NCBI RefSeq assembly: GCF_019801015.1
Contig: NZ_JAHVJZ010000001.1
Location: 62,001-126,000 of the forward strand
From: Marinobacter nauticus
GTDB taxonomy: Bacteria; Pseudomonadota; Gammaproteobacteria; Enterobacterales; Shewanellaceae
DNA length: 64,000 nt
Direction of reading: 5' to 3'
Position 1 is the stretch's first letter, and every line of letters starts with the position of its first letter. Below the pieces are notes generated by a model that ran no database searches, was not told where the DNA came from, and saw nothing but the letters and a program-made list of their open reading frames with translations. Positions 51,684 to 59,600 of this stretch are shown one piece after another. Both the position numbers and the translations under genes were made by a program.

Positions 51684-52070
51684 TTACTTATCCCGGCCCA
51701 TCACTGTGACGCCGGCGGTGGAACCGTCGGAGTTACCGAACACTTCGATATGGGTCACACAGCGACGGTAGGCAAATTTCTGCCACTTGGTCTCCGCGCC
51801 TTTTTTCATGTCCCGGTAGAAATGGAAAGTGCGGGTGTCGCCGTTCTGAAAAGTCACTTTGATGCGCTTGAGGTGCAAGCGGCGTTTGGCTTTCAGGCGG
51901 ATGGCGTCGGTTTTGCGACAGCCAATCACTGGAATGTCGGCGCCACGATTGCCGTGTTCGAGCAGGATGGTGCGGCCCAGGGTGAAGTCATCCTTGGCCA
52001 GAGCCGTGGCCGGGGCCAGCAGCATGGAAAGGGCCAGAATGGCGCTTTGGAACAGGGGTTTAACTGCCAT
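51684..52070 (-). CDS. Exported small protein, DUF2541-like
   Basis: A 128-aa protein with a signal peptide (MAVKPLFQSAILALSMLLAPATALA) and a beta-rich mature domain with two cysteines (VIGCRKTDA and YRRCVTHIEVFG) that may form a disulphide. The pattern recalls DUF2541 proteins, but I am not certain. No function known. Confidence 0.68.
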   Translation of the reverse strand: MAVKPLFQSAILALSMLLAPATALAKDDFTLGRTILLEHGNRGADIPVIGCRKTDAIRLKAKRRLHLKRIKVTFQNGDTRTFHFYRDMKKGAETKWQKFAYRRCVTHIEVFGNSDGSTAGVTVMGRDK

Positions 52071-52206
52071 GAATTGGGTTCAATGGATTAGGGGTGGCGC
52101 AAGATACTTCCGGCTGCGGATTGAGGCCATCGGCATTGAGCGGAAACCGGACCCGGCGCACAGTTTTGATTTGGGTCCGAATCGGCGCTGAATGCGCCGG
52201 CAGAAT

Positions 52207-52233
52207 AAAAAACGCGGGCCAGAGGCCCGCGTT
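52207..52233 (-). terminator. Intrinsic terminator of the flavocytochrome pair
   Basis: On the minus strand: AACGCGGGCC/GGCCCGCGTT stem, 3-base loop and six T, 20 bases beyond the cytochrome stop. Confidence 0.9.
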
Positions 52234-52253
52234 TTACGAGGTACGTGCTGTGC

Positions 52254-52607
52254 TTAACCGTCAAAGCGGGGGTAATCGAAGTTGTGGCACTCCTGGCAAA
52301 GGGCCTTCTTCGGGGTGTGCTCACCATGACAGTCCATGCAGGGGGCGTCTTTACCGTAGTGCAGGCTGTCATGGGGGTTTTGTTTGGCTTCTTCGCCTTC
52401 CCGCGCGGTCTGTTCAGCCAGCGCTTCCGGGTCATGGCACTGCAGGCAGGCCTGATCGGACGGGTAGCGGTTGAGGCCCTGGTCGTGGCAGCTGTCACAG
52501 CCGGCCTCGTACAGCGGCGCGTGGTACTCACGCTTGTCCAGCGCTGCGGCGGGTTGGCTCAGCAGCACCAGCAGCGGGCCAGCGAGGATCATCAGGGTCT
52601 TGTTCAT
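52254..52607 (-). CDS. Periplasmic tetraheme c-type cytochrome
   Basis: A 117-aa protein with a signal peptide (MNKTLMILAGPLLVLLSQPAAA) and four CxxCH heme sites: CDSCH, CLQCH, CMDCH, CQECH. The size and spacing resemble the N-terminal heme domain of fumarate reductase FccA. GGAGG lies before ATG 52607, inside the end of the upstream flavin gene; the two genes are only 2 bases apart. It probably feeds electrons to that flavoprotein. Confidence 0.93.
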   Translation of the reverse strand: MNKTLMILAGPLLVLLSQPAAALDKREYHAPLYEAGCDSCHDQGLNRYPSDQACLQCHDPEALAEQTAREGEEAKQNPHDSLHYGKDAPCMDCHGEHTPKKALCQECHNFDYPRFDG

Positions 52608-52609
52608 GT

Positions 52610-54112
52610 TCAGGCCTCCATCATGGAACGGGCAGCGATGATGCCAAACGCCAGGCATTCAGGGGTGGCGCAACCGCCGAGGCGACTGACGCCGTGGACA
52701 CCACCGGTCACTTCACCGGCGGCGTAGAGGCCCGGGATGGGCTGGCCGGATGCGGCAGCAATCACTTCCGCTTTCGGGTTAATCTGCACACCGCCCTGGC
52801 AGTAGTGCACCTTCGGCCACAGACGCTGGACAATAAAGGGCGGGGTCAGTTTGATGCCACGACCGGCGTCCATGCGCTTGCCAAACTGCGGGTCTTTGCC
52901 GTCGGCCACATACTGGTTCCAGTCTTCAATCTGCTTCTTCAGCGGCTTCAGCGGCACATCAAAGTGCTTGGCCAGCGCTTCCACTGAGTCGAACTCCCAG
53001 GCCACGTTGTACTTGAGCACCTTCTCCATGGAGGGGTCATTCTTCGCTTCGTGCTTCGGCACGATCAGCAGGGCGGGATTTGGCTTGCCGTCTTTGTCAC
53101 GACGCTGCAATTCGAGGTCGGCACGGGTTTTCCGGTCGGCAATCTCGTCCATAAAGCGCAGGCCGGTATTGCGGTCCACGGCGATGGCGTGGGGGAAGTT
53201 ATAGAGCGCGAAGCCCGCGCCATAACCAAACCCACCTTCATCCGGTGATGCCCAGGGGCCGGACTGGATGTGGGATAGGTGCACCGGCGTGGCGCCGGCT
53301 GCCAGCATCTCAATCAGGCCATCACCGGTGGCGCCCTTGGCGTTGGTGCAGCCCACTTCCGAGGTGAGGGTGGGGTCCTGCGCCTGACGGAAGCTGATGT
53401 TGAAGCCGAAGCCACCGGTGGCCATCAGTACGCCGCGTCTGGCACGTACGCTGATCACTTCGCCGCTGTCCTCTTTGCCGAAGTGGTAGCCCCGGCGGAT
53501 CTCCACGCCAATCACCCGGCCATCCTTATCGCGGATAAGGTGATCAAACTTGTGGCGGTTGTAGGTTTCCACGCCCATTTCACGGGCGGTTTTCAGCATC
53601 GGCTGGATAAAGCCGGCGCCGGAGCGTTCAACAACCTGGTGGCTGCGGGTGGCGCTGGTGCCGCCGGTGGTGATGATGTGGTCGCGGTAAACGGAGCCGC
53701 AATCCTTAGTGAGCTGGTAGACGTAGGGGCCCAGTTCCGCACTGGCACGAAGCAGGGCTTCGCTGGCCAGGCCGCGGCCCGCTTTAAGTTGGTCCTGCAC
53801 CATCAGGTCGGCGCTGTCCTGGATGCCGAGTTTCTTTTGCAGGTCGGTGCCGGCAAAACAGGCCTGACCGGCGTTAAGGGTGCTGTTGCCGCCGTACACG
53901 CCCATCTTTTCAAACACCACAACGCGTTTGGCGCCCAGCTTTTTCGCCTCCACAGCGGCGGCCAGCCCGGCAAAGCCGGAACCGATGATCACCACATCGT
54001 ATTCGCTGTGCCATTCCGGCTCCTGGCCACATTGTGCCGCGGCCAGAGGCAGGGTTGCCCCCATGGCGGCCACACCGGCGCCGAGTTTTAAAAAGTCGCG
54101 TCTTCCTTTCAT
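52610..54112 (-). CDS. TAT-exported flavocytochrome c flavin subunit (fumarate-reductase-like)
   Basis: A 500-aa protein with a TAT signal (RRDFLKLGAG, ending AAA) and the FAD-binding core VVIIGSGFAGLAAAVEAKK, GGNSTLNAGQ and GLYAAGEVTGGVHGVSRLGG. It matches the flavin domain of soluble fumarate/urocanate reductases but has no heme domain; the heme subunit is the next gene. FccA has HHTMGG at the active-site loop; here it reads HYCQGG, so one substrate-binding His is Tyr. The final Arg (VSRLGG) is kept. The substrate is therefore probably not fumarate; which enoate is unknown. Confidence 0.9.
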   Translation of the reverse strand: MKGRRDFLKLGAGVAAMGATLPLAAAQCGQEPEWHSEYDVVIIGSGFAGLAAAVEAKKLGAKRVVVFEKMGVYGGNSTLNAGQACFAGTDLQKKLGIQDSADLMVQDQLKAGRGLASEALLRASAELGPYVYQLTKDCGSVYRDHIITTGGTSATRSHQVVERSGAGFIQPMLKTAREMGVETYNRHKFDHLIRDKDGRVIGVEIRRGYHFGKEDSGEVISVRARRGVLMATGGFGFNISFRQAQDPTLTSEVGCTNAKGATGDGLIEMLAAGATPVHLSHIQSGPWASPDEGGFGYGAGFALYNFPHAIAVDRNTGLRFMDEIADRKTRADLELQRRDKDGKPNPALLIVPKHEAKNDPSMEKVLKYNVAWEFDSVEALAKHFDVPLKPLKKQIEDWNQYVADGKDPQFGKRMDAGRGIKLTPPFIVQRLWPKVHYCQGGVQINPKAEVIAAASGQPIPGLYAAGEVTGGVHGVSRLGGCATPECLAFGIIAARSMMEA

Positions 54113-54201
54113 CCTTTGTGCCTCAATGAGTGAATCTGGAACGCACTGTAAAGCCGCTGAACACGCCAATATTTGAATTGGCTCACAACAAGTTTTTCAC
54201 C

Positions 54202-54213
54202 GAAAAGCTTTTC
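54202..54213. promoter_or_regulatory. 12-bp palindrome GAAAAGCTTTTC in the divergent TetR/flavoprotein promoter region
   Basis: Perfect palindrome about 90 bases from the flavoprotein start and 110 from the TetR start, in a ~210-base AT-rich gap. It is a candidate operator for the divergent TetR protein. Confidence 0.4.
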
Positions 54214-54321
54214 TTGATGGCACAGGAAAACTTCATGCGAAAGGGTTTTGTGAGCGGCGACGCAATAAAGTTTCGGTGGTTGTGGGAGAGTCGCCAAACG
54301 CACTTAAATGGATTGATTGAT

Positions 54322-55098
54322 ATGCCTTGCCCGAAAAGCAATATGGACATCCTTCACTGTGATGAACTATTAAATGTGGCGGAGTCACTGGTGGAGGAAC
54401 ACGGTGTCGTGTCATTCCGTTTTGCCCAGATTGCCAAGGACGCCAATTGCTCCAATCACACGTTGTACAAATACTTTCGCAGCCGGGAAGATGTGCTGGT
54501 GTGTTTGTTTTTGCGCAACTGCACCTCCAACTACCTGCCGCTGTTTTTGAGCCAGAATCCGGGCCTTAGCGCGTTGCAAAGAGCCGCACTGCCAGCGGTT
54601 TTCTCCAATGTGGCGGTGCAGCGTAACAGCACCTTTGACACCCTGAGGGTGGTGTCCATCAACAGCCTGTTCTGGCAACCGGCCAGCGATGAAAAGGGCC
54701 AGTTACTGCGTCAGCGGGTCAACCTGTTCTGGGACCGGGTGCGTTTCCATGTTCAGCAGGCAGCGGATGAAGGCGCATTGAAAGCGGAGGAGAATACGGT
54801 GCTGGAACTGACCCAAAGCCTCTATTTCTTTATGGCGGGCATTCTCTCTTCCTATGAAAGTCAGTTGATGAGTGATAAATACCTGACGGAGCGGGATCCC
54901 ACTTTTTACGGTCATCTTTCGAAAGTTCTTGGTCAATATGAGTGGACCATTCCAATTTCTGTTAACCCCCTTGAGGAATTGGGTATTCTGGTTAATCAAT
55001 TTTTCGATGACAATTACCTGGAAAACAAAAGCTGTCGACGCTGTCGAGAATTGAATGGATTTACGGATATCCCTTCCCTGAACGCGGCCAGTGCCTGA
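54322..55098 (+). CDS. TetR-family transcriptional regulator, divergent from the flavocytochrome pair
   Basis: I chose ATG 54322 (MPCPKSNMDIL); the frame is open to 54130, but that part is AT-rich non-coding-looking DNA. The 258-aa protein has an N-terminal TetR helix-turn-helix FAQIAKDANCSNHTLYKYF followed by RSREDVLVCLF and a helical ligand domain. A Cys pair CRRC lies near the C-terminus. Divergent position suggests control of the reductase pair in response to its substrate. Confidence 0.85.
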   Translation: MPCPKSNMDILHCDELLNVAESLVEEHGVVSFRFAQIAKDANCSNHTLYKYFRSREDVLVCLFLRNCTSNYLPLFLSQNPGLSALQRAALPAVFSNVAVQRNSTFDTLRVVSINSLFWQPASDEKGQLLRQRVNLFWDRVRFHVQQAADEGALKAEENTVLELTQSLYFFMAGILSSYESQLMSDKYLTERDPTFYGHLSKVLGQYEWTIPISVNPLEELGILVNQFFDDNYLENKSCRRCRELNGFTDIPSLNAASA

Positions 55099-55242
55099 AA
55101 CCTTTGTTCTGCCTGCGGCTTTGCGGCACCACCCATTGAACCTGACGGGATTTAGGCTCAAAATGCGTCGCCCTTAACGACGCAGAGCCCACCCCCTGAC
55201 GGGTTTTGCGCCGGTATCAGCCCGACCGAGGAGAACAACAGA

Positions 55243-55938
55243 ATGAAAGAGACGGTCAAGCTGATTGCGTTTGACGCCGATGACACCCTTTGGGTCAACG
55301 AGCCGTTCTATCGTGGTGCCGAGCAGGCGTATGTGGACATTCTGAGCCGCTACGTTGACCACCATGACCTGGCCCAGCGCCTCTATCAGACCGAGGTAAA
55401 AAACCTGAACCTGTTTGGTTATGGTGCCAAGGGTTACATGCTGTCCATGATTGAGACGGCCCTGGAGCTGACCCAGTATCAGATTGACGGCCGCGATATC
55501 GACCGCATCATTCAGCTCGGCAAAGAGGTACTGAGCTACCCCATTGAGATCCTGCCGGAAGTGCGGGAAACCCTCGGTGCGCTGCAGGAGCGTTACCCGC
55601 TGATGGTGATCACCAAAGGCGACCTGCTGGATCAGGAAAGCAAAATCGCCCGCAGTGGCCTGGCAGACTATTTTGGCCGCATCGAAGTGGTCTCCGAGAA
55701 AGACACCTCCACCTATGGCCGGGTGTTTAACCAGGTGGGTCGTGCCCCCGGTGAAGTGCTGATGGTGGGCAACTCTCTCAAGTCCGACATTCTGCCGGTG
55801 CTGGAGATTGGCGGCCATGCCTGCCACGTGGATCCGGGCTACGAGGGCTGGGTGCATGAGCAGGTGACCGAGGACTGTCTGGCACAGCATCGCTTCCACA
55901 GTTTCGATAACATCAGCAAGGTGCTGAGCCTGCTGTAA
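55243..55938 (+). CDS. HAD-superfamily hydrolase
   Basis: A 231-aa HAD phosphatase with motif I FDADDTLW, motif II ITKGD, the Lys in SEKDTSTYG, and motif IV GNSLKSDILP. The helical cap insert between motifs I and II is the C1 type. Substrate unknown, probably a phosphorylated metabolite. GAGGAGAACAACAG precedes the ATG. Stands alone between the TetR gene and an FAD oxidoreductase. Confidence 0.9.
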   Translation: MKETVKLIAFDADDTLWVNEPFYRGAEQAYVDILSRYVDHHDLAQRLYQTEVKNLNLFGYGAKGYMLSMIETALELTQYQIDGRDIDRIIQLGKEVLSYPIEILPEVRETLGALQERYPLMVITKGDLLDQESKIARSGLADYFGRIEVVSEKDTSTYGRVFNQVGRAPGEVLMVGNSLKSDILPVLEIGGHACHVDPGYEGWVHEQVTEDCLAQHRFHSFDNISKVLSLL

Positions 55939-56019
55939 TCCCGCACAAAATTCGGGGATCCAAACCGGCCCGAATCACGTATTATCGGGCTCGGTTGTTC
56001 CACTTTTAGCTGTCTTACC

Positions 56020-57495
56020 ATGACCTTTGACATCCATACACAAACTCAACCGGCTGCTGCATCGCACTCACTGATGGACGCGCCCGGGGCCATTCGCCCC
56101 CGGGTTGGCGTGATCGGCGGCGGTGTGGCGGGCAGTACCGTGGCGTTGCGCCTGGCCCAGCAGGGCGATCTGGATGTGGTACTGGTGGAGCAGGGGGCCA
56201 GCCTGGTTAATGGGCCGCCGATGTGTCATCTGCACGCGGGCGGCAACCTGTATCGCGAAATCAGCGATGAGCAGTGTCTGAAGCTGCTCAAGCAGTCCAT
56301 CGATACCCTCAAACTCTATCCTCACGTTGCCAATGTGCGGCCGACCGTGATTGCGGTGCCGGTTCGCGATGCCGGCCAGCCTACGGCCTTGCTGCCCCGT
56401 CTGGAAACGCTCAAGGCCGCCTACCAGCAGTTGGTCGATGCCGACCCATCCAATCAGCAGCTGGGCGCGCCGGAGGACTACTTCCGGGTGTTTCAGCGCC
56501 GAGAGCTGGAAGCGTTGCGAGAGTGTCCACTGCCGGCGCAGCCCCGGACACCGGAACAATGGATGGTTCCCCTGGCCAGGTCGCTGGACTTCGATGCAGT
56601 AAAGTGGCCACTGGTGCTGGTGCAGGAGTATGGCCTTAGCCTGTTCCGGCTGGCGGCCAGCGTCGAGCTGACCCTGAGCCAGTTCCCCCAGGTCGAACTG
56701 CTGTGCCAGACCCGTCTGCTGGACGTCAGCGCCCAGGGAGCCGGCTGGGACCTGCACATCGACCAGCAGGGCCAGCATCGCACCCTGACCGTGGATTACC
56801 TGGTGAATGCCTGTGGCTATCGCACCGGCACCCTGGATGATGCAGTCGGCGAGTCCCGTCAGCGTCTGGTGGAGTTCAAAGCCGCTTATCTGGCTTACTG
56901 GCCGGAGGCGCAGGGCCGTTGGCCCGAAGTGATTGTCCACGGTGAGCGCGGCACGCCGGATGGGATGGCCCAGTTGACGCCCTATGGCAACGGACTGTTT
57001 CAGCTGCACGGCATGACGGAGTCGATCACCCTGTTCAAATCCGGATTGGTGGCCAGTACCGAAACCAGCGCCCAGCCCAAACTGGCACCGGAGCTGGAAG
57101 CCAAGATCCAGCGGGGCTGGCCGGATGCGGTGGTGGAGGCGCGCAGCCGTGCGGCCATTGCCCATATGAGTCACTTCCTGCCCGGCTTTGCGTCGGCGCA
57201 ACCCGGCGGCAAGCCGCTGTTTGGCGCCCAGCAGATCCCGGGAGCGGATCCCAGCCTGCGGGCGGCGGACGTCTCTTTTGGCCGTCATCGCTATGCCCGT
57301 ACTGAAATCGTCAAAGCCTCATCGGCCCTGACCGCAGCGGACGCCATTCTCAGTGCGCTTAATCAGGAAGGTTGGCTCAATGGTGAGCCAAAGCCGTTGC
57401 CGGCACTGCCCCACAACGCGGTGGTGGAGCGGGCGATGGCGCTGGCGGAGGCCCGCGCCTATCCCATTCAACTGGCGGTACCGAGCGGCGCTTAA
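56020..57495 (+). CDS. FAD-dependent oxidoreductase, function unknown
   Basis: A 491-aa protein with an N-terminal dinucleotide-binding motif VGVIGGGVAGSTVALRLAQQG and a typical acidic strand end (VVLVEQG), then GPPMCHLHAGGNLYR and VNACGYRTGTLDDAVG, which suggest a D-amino-acid-oxidase-like fold. I cannot name a substrate. There is no clear ribosome-binding site; an alternative ATG is 56074. A strong terminator follows. Confidence 0.8.
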   Translation: MTFDIHTQTQPAAASHSLMDAPGAIRPRVGVIGGGVAGSTVALRLAQQGDLDVVLVEQGASLVNGPPMCHLHAGGNLYREISDEQCLKLLKQSIDTLKLYPHVANVRPTVIAVPVRDAGQPTALLPRLETLKAAYQQLVDADPSNQQLGAPEDYFRVFQRRELEALRECPLPAQPRTPEQWMVPLARSLDFDAVKWPLVLVQEYGLSLFRLAASVELTLSQFPQVELLCQTRLLDVSAQGAGWDLHIDQQGQHRTLTVDYLVNACGYRTGTLDDAVGESRQRLVEFKAAYLAYWPEAQGRWPEVIVHGERGTPDGMAQLTPYGNGLFQLHGMTESITLFKSGLVASTETSAQPKLAPELEAKIQRGWPDAVVEARSRAAIAHMSHFLPGFASAQPGGKPLFGAQQIPGADPSLRAADVSFGRHRYARTEIVKASSALTAADAILSALNQEGWLNGEPKPLPALPHNAVVERAMALAEARAYPIQLAVPSGA

Positions 57496-57522
57496 CCACG
57501 GGGTTCTCCGGCTGATATCCGC

Positions 57523-57553
57523 GGCGCAGTGGCCATTCACTGCGCCGTTTTTT
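57523..57553 (+). terminator. Intrinsic terminator after the FAD oxidoreductase gene
   Basis: A 9-bp stem GGCGCAGTG/CACTGCGCC, 6-base loop, then a six-T run. Confidence 0.9.
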
Positions 57554-57583
57554 ATGGGCTGGATCCCGTTCTCAGGCGAAGTG

Positions 57584-57613
57584 ATGACCAACCCGTCTGT
57601 ACTCCGCTAAAAT
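57584..57613 (+). promoter_or_regulatory. Candidate promoter of the leader ORF/RsgA unit
   Basis: ATGACC (57584-57589) and TAAAAT (57608-57613) with 18-base spacing, about 35 bases before a 15-codon ORF with a strong ribosome-binding site. Confidence 0.4.
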
Positions 57614-57648
57614 GAGCGCCGAACAGCAACACAGAAAGGAGAGAGAAG

Positions 57649-57696
57649 ATGATTGTGGTAAAGCGTAACCGGGCCGCGGAGTCTGCCCAACGCTGA
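57649..57696 (+). CDS. Putative 15-aa leader peptide upstream of the RsgA-type gene
   Basis: ATG at 57649 is preceded by AAAGGAGAGAGAAG, one of the better ribosome-binding sites in the region. The peptide is MIVVKRNRAAESAQR, rich in Arg/Lys. The stop TGA (57694-57696) is followed in the +1 frame by an open frame up to 57796 that overlaps the RsgA start by 11 bases. A +1 shift at CGC-TGA would give a 48-aa basic protein. So this may be a leader peptide, a frameshift-controlled small gene, or a broken small gene. Confidence 0.5.
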   Translation: MIVVKRNRAAESAQR

Positions 57697-57785
57697 ATCC
57701 GCGCTGGCCCGGGCACGATGTGACGGCCATGCCGTCAACCTGTATCACATCGAGCGACGCGCAAAAGCGACGTCCGGGAAACGCC

Positions 57786-58844
57786 ATGAATTCTGAAACC
57801 CAAACCCTGCCGCAGTTCACCCTTCAGGAACTGGGCTGGAAACCCTTTTTTCAACAACAACTGACCCTGGAACAGTGGGACAGCCTCGCGGCCAGAGTAA
57901 CCGTGGTGCACCGCAACCGACTGGTACTGCAGAGTGAGCGAGGCCAGCTTGACCTGCCACTGCTGCCGGCCATGCCGGCATTTGCTGTGGGTGACTGGCT
58001 GCTGCTGGATGCCGAAGGCCAATACATCGAGCAGCTGGAACGACAGAGCCTGTTTCGTCGCCGGGCTGCCGGGCCGGGCGTGAATGAGCAGCTTATCGCC
58101 GCCAACGTCGATACCCTGTTTATTGTCACCTCCTGCAACGAGGACTTTAACCTCAACCGGCTGGAACGCTACCTGGCGCTGGCCCATGAGGCAGAAGTGG
58201 ATCCGGTGGTGGTGCTGACCAAAATGGACCTGCACCCCGACCCCGACACGCTGTTGCGGGACGTACAGCGGCTGGACCCGATGCTGATGGTGCTGGCGGT
58301 CAATGCCCTGAACCACGACAGCGTCCAGGCTCTGGCACCCTGGTGTGGCCGGGGCAAAACCGTGGCATTGATGGGCTCATCCGGGGTGGGCAAATCCACC
58401 CTGATCAACACCCTGCTGGGTGAACAGGCTCAAAGCACCGGCGCCATCCGTGAGGATGACAGCAAAGGCCGCCACACCACCACCGGGCGTTCACTGCATC
58501 TGATGGTGCACGGTGGCTTGCTGCTGGACACCCCCGGCATGCGGGAGTTGCAGCTGACCGACTGCGAGCAGGGGGTCAATGAGGTGTTCGCGGAGATCAC
58601 CCAACTGGCGGAACGTTGCCGCTTTGCCGATTGTCAGCACGACAGCGAGCCGGGCTGCGCCATTCAGGCCGCCATCGCCTCGGGTGAACTGAGCGAACGG
58701 CGGCTGAACAGCTACCAGAAGTTGATGCGCGAACAGGCCCACAACACCGCAACATTGGCGGAGAAACGCAGCCGCGATAAAGCGTTTGCGAAACACTGCC
58801 AGTCGGTGCAAAGCCACCATCGCAAGATGAAAGGCAACCGCTGA
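57786..58844 (+). CDS. rsgA: RsgA-type circularly permuted ribosome-associated GTPase
   Basis: RsgA proofs late 30S ribosome assembly. The 352-aa protein has an OB-like N-terminal domain, then GTPase motifs in permuted order: G4 (VVLTKMDLH) before G1 (MGSSGVGKSTLIN) and G3 (LLDTPGM), and a zinc-binding C-terminus CRFADCQHDSEPGC. I chose ATG 57786; the frame reaches 57720 without a ribosome-binding site. The N-terminal domain (LPQFTLQELGWKPFFQQQL) resembles the second RsgA paralogue found in many gammaproteobacteria, not the primary RsgA. Confidence 0.9.
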   Translation: MNSETQTLPQFTLQELGWKPFFQQQLTLEQWDSLAARVTVVHRNRLVLQSERGQLDLPLLPAMPAFAVGDWLLLDAEGQYIEQLERQSLFRRRAAGPGVNEQLIAANVDTLFIVTSCNEDFNLNRLERYLALAHEAEVDPVVVLTKMDLHPDPDTLLRDVQRLDPMLMVLAVNALNHDSVQALAPWCGRGKTVALMGSSGVGKSTLINTLLGEQAQSTGAIREDDSKGRHTTTGRSLHLMVHGGLLLDTPGMRELQLTDCEQGVNEVFAEITQLAERCRFADCQHDSEPGCAIQAAIASGELSERRLNSYQKLMREQAHNTATLAEKRSRDKAFAKHCQSVQSHHRKMKGNR

Positions 58845-58857
58845 GGTTGAAATGCTT

Positions 58858-58882
58858 AAAGGCCCCGAAAGGGGCCTTTTTT
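58858..58882 (+). terminator. Intrinsic terminator after the RsgA-type gene
   Basis: A 9-bp stem AAAGGCCCC/GGGGCCTTT with a GAAA tetraloop and T-run. Confidence 0.93.
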
Positions 58883-59060
58883 GTGGTCTAGAGGCAATTT
58901 TTCGAGGTTGTGCGGCGGGGGATGGATACCGGAATATTGCCGCTTATCTGGGTAAGCAATGGCGACTGCCACCATAAAGCGAGCGCTCAGTTCTATGGTG
59001 GGTGTACGACTAAGTTTTATGTGTCATAATTGTCGCATATTCAACAGCTTAGAGTTATGT

Positions 59061-59600
59061 ATGTACAAGGGAAATCATAAACGTGGTGAGATAGAAATAG
59101 AGTCTGAGCGTGTCGTTTTCGAGAACGAGTACGCCACACTATACAATGATGATGTAATTTTTCCGTCAGGAATGAAAGGTAAATACTTGAGGTTTTCTTG
59201 GAATGCTCCTTATGGAGTAATGATATTCCCCAAGGATAAAGTGGGCAGGTTGTTGCTTGTTAGAAACTTTAGGCATGAAAATAGATGTTGGTCTTGGGAG
59301 ATCCCTAAAGGGTTTGGTGAAAAAAATTTAAGCCCTCTCGAGTGCAGTAAGAAAGAATTGTATGAAGAAACTGGATGTCGAGGAAAAGACTGGAAGCTTT
59401 ACAAGTCTATCGTGGATAATCAGTCAAAGACTTATGTATTCTCTGTCACTGTTGATGAAGAAGCCTCAGTGCTAAATCAAGAGGACAAAGAGGCTATATC
59501 GGGTGTTCGTTTCTTCGATAAGAATGAGCTGAATGCGCTTCTTTTCAGTAATGATATTATTGATCCAATGACTATGTTCTTTATTTCACAGAACTTGTGA
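59061..59600 (+). CDS. Nudix hydrolase in an AT-rich island
   Basis: A 179-aa protein with a Nudix box GFGEKNLSPLECSKKELYEETG: the G-x5-E-x7-(R/K)E-x2-EE-x-G pattern has Lys in place of the first Arg. ADP-ribose or nucleoside-diphosphate-X hydrolysis is typical, but the substrate cannot be read. I chose ATG 59061 since the extension to 58959 looks non-coding. Base composition is far more AT-rich than the genes to the left, which points to acquisition. It overlaps the convergent 428-aa gene by 20 bases. Confidence 0.88.
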   Translation: MYKGNHKRGEIEIESERVVFENEYATLYNDDVIFPSGMKGKYLRFSWNAPYGVMIFPKDKVGRLLLVRNFRHENRCWSWEIPKGFGEKNLSPLECSKKELYEETGCRGKDWKLYKSIVDNQSKTYVFSVTVDEEASVLNQEDKEAISGVRFFDKNELNALLFSNDIIDPMTMFFISQNL

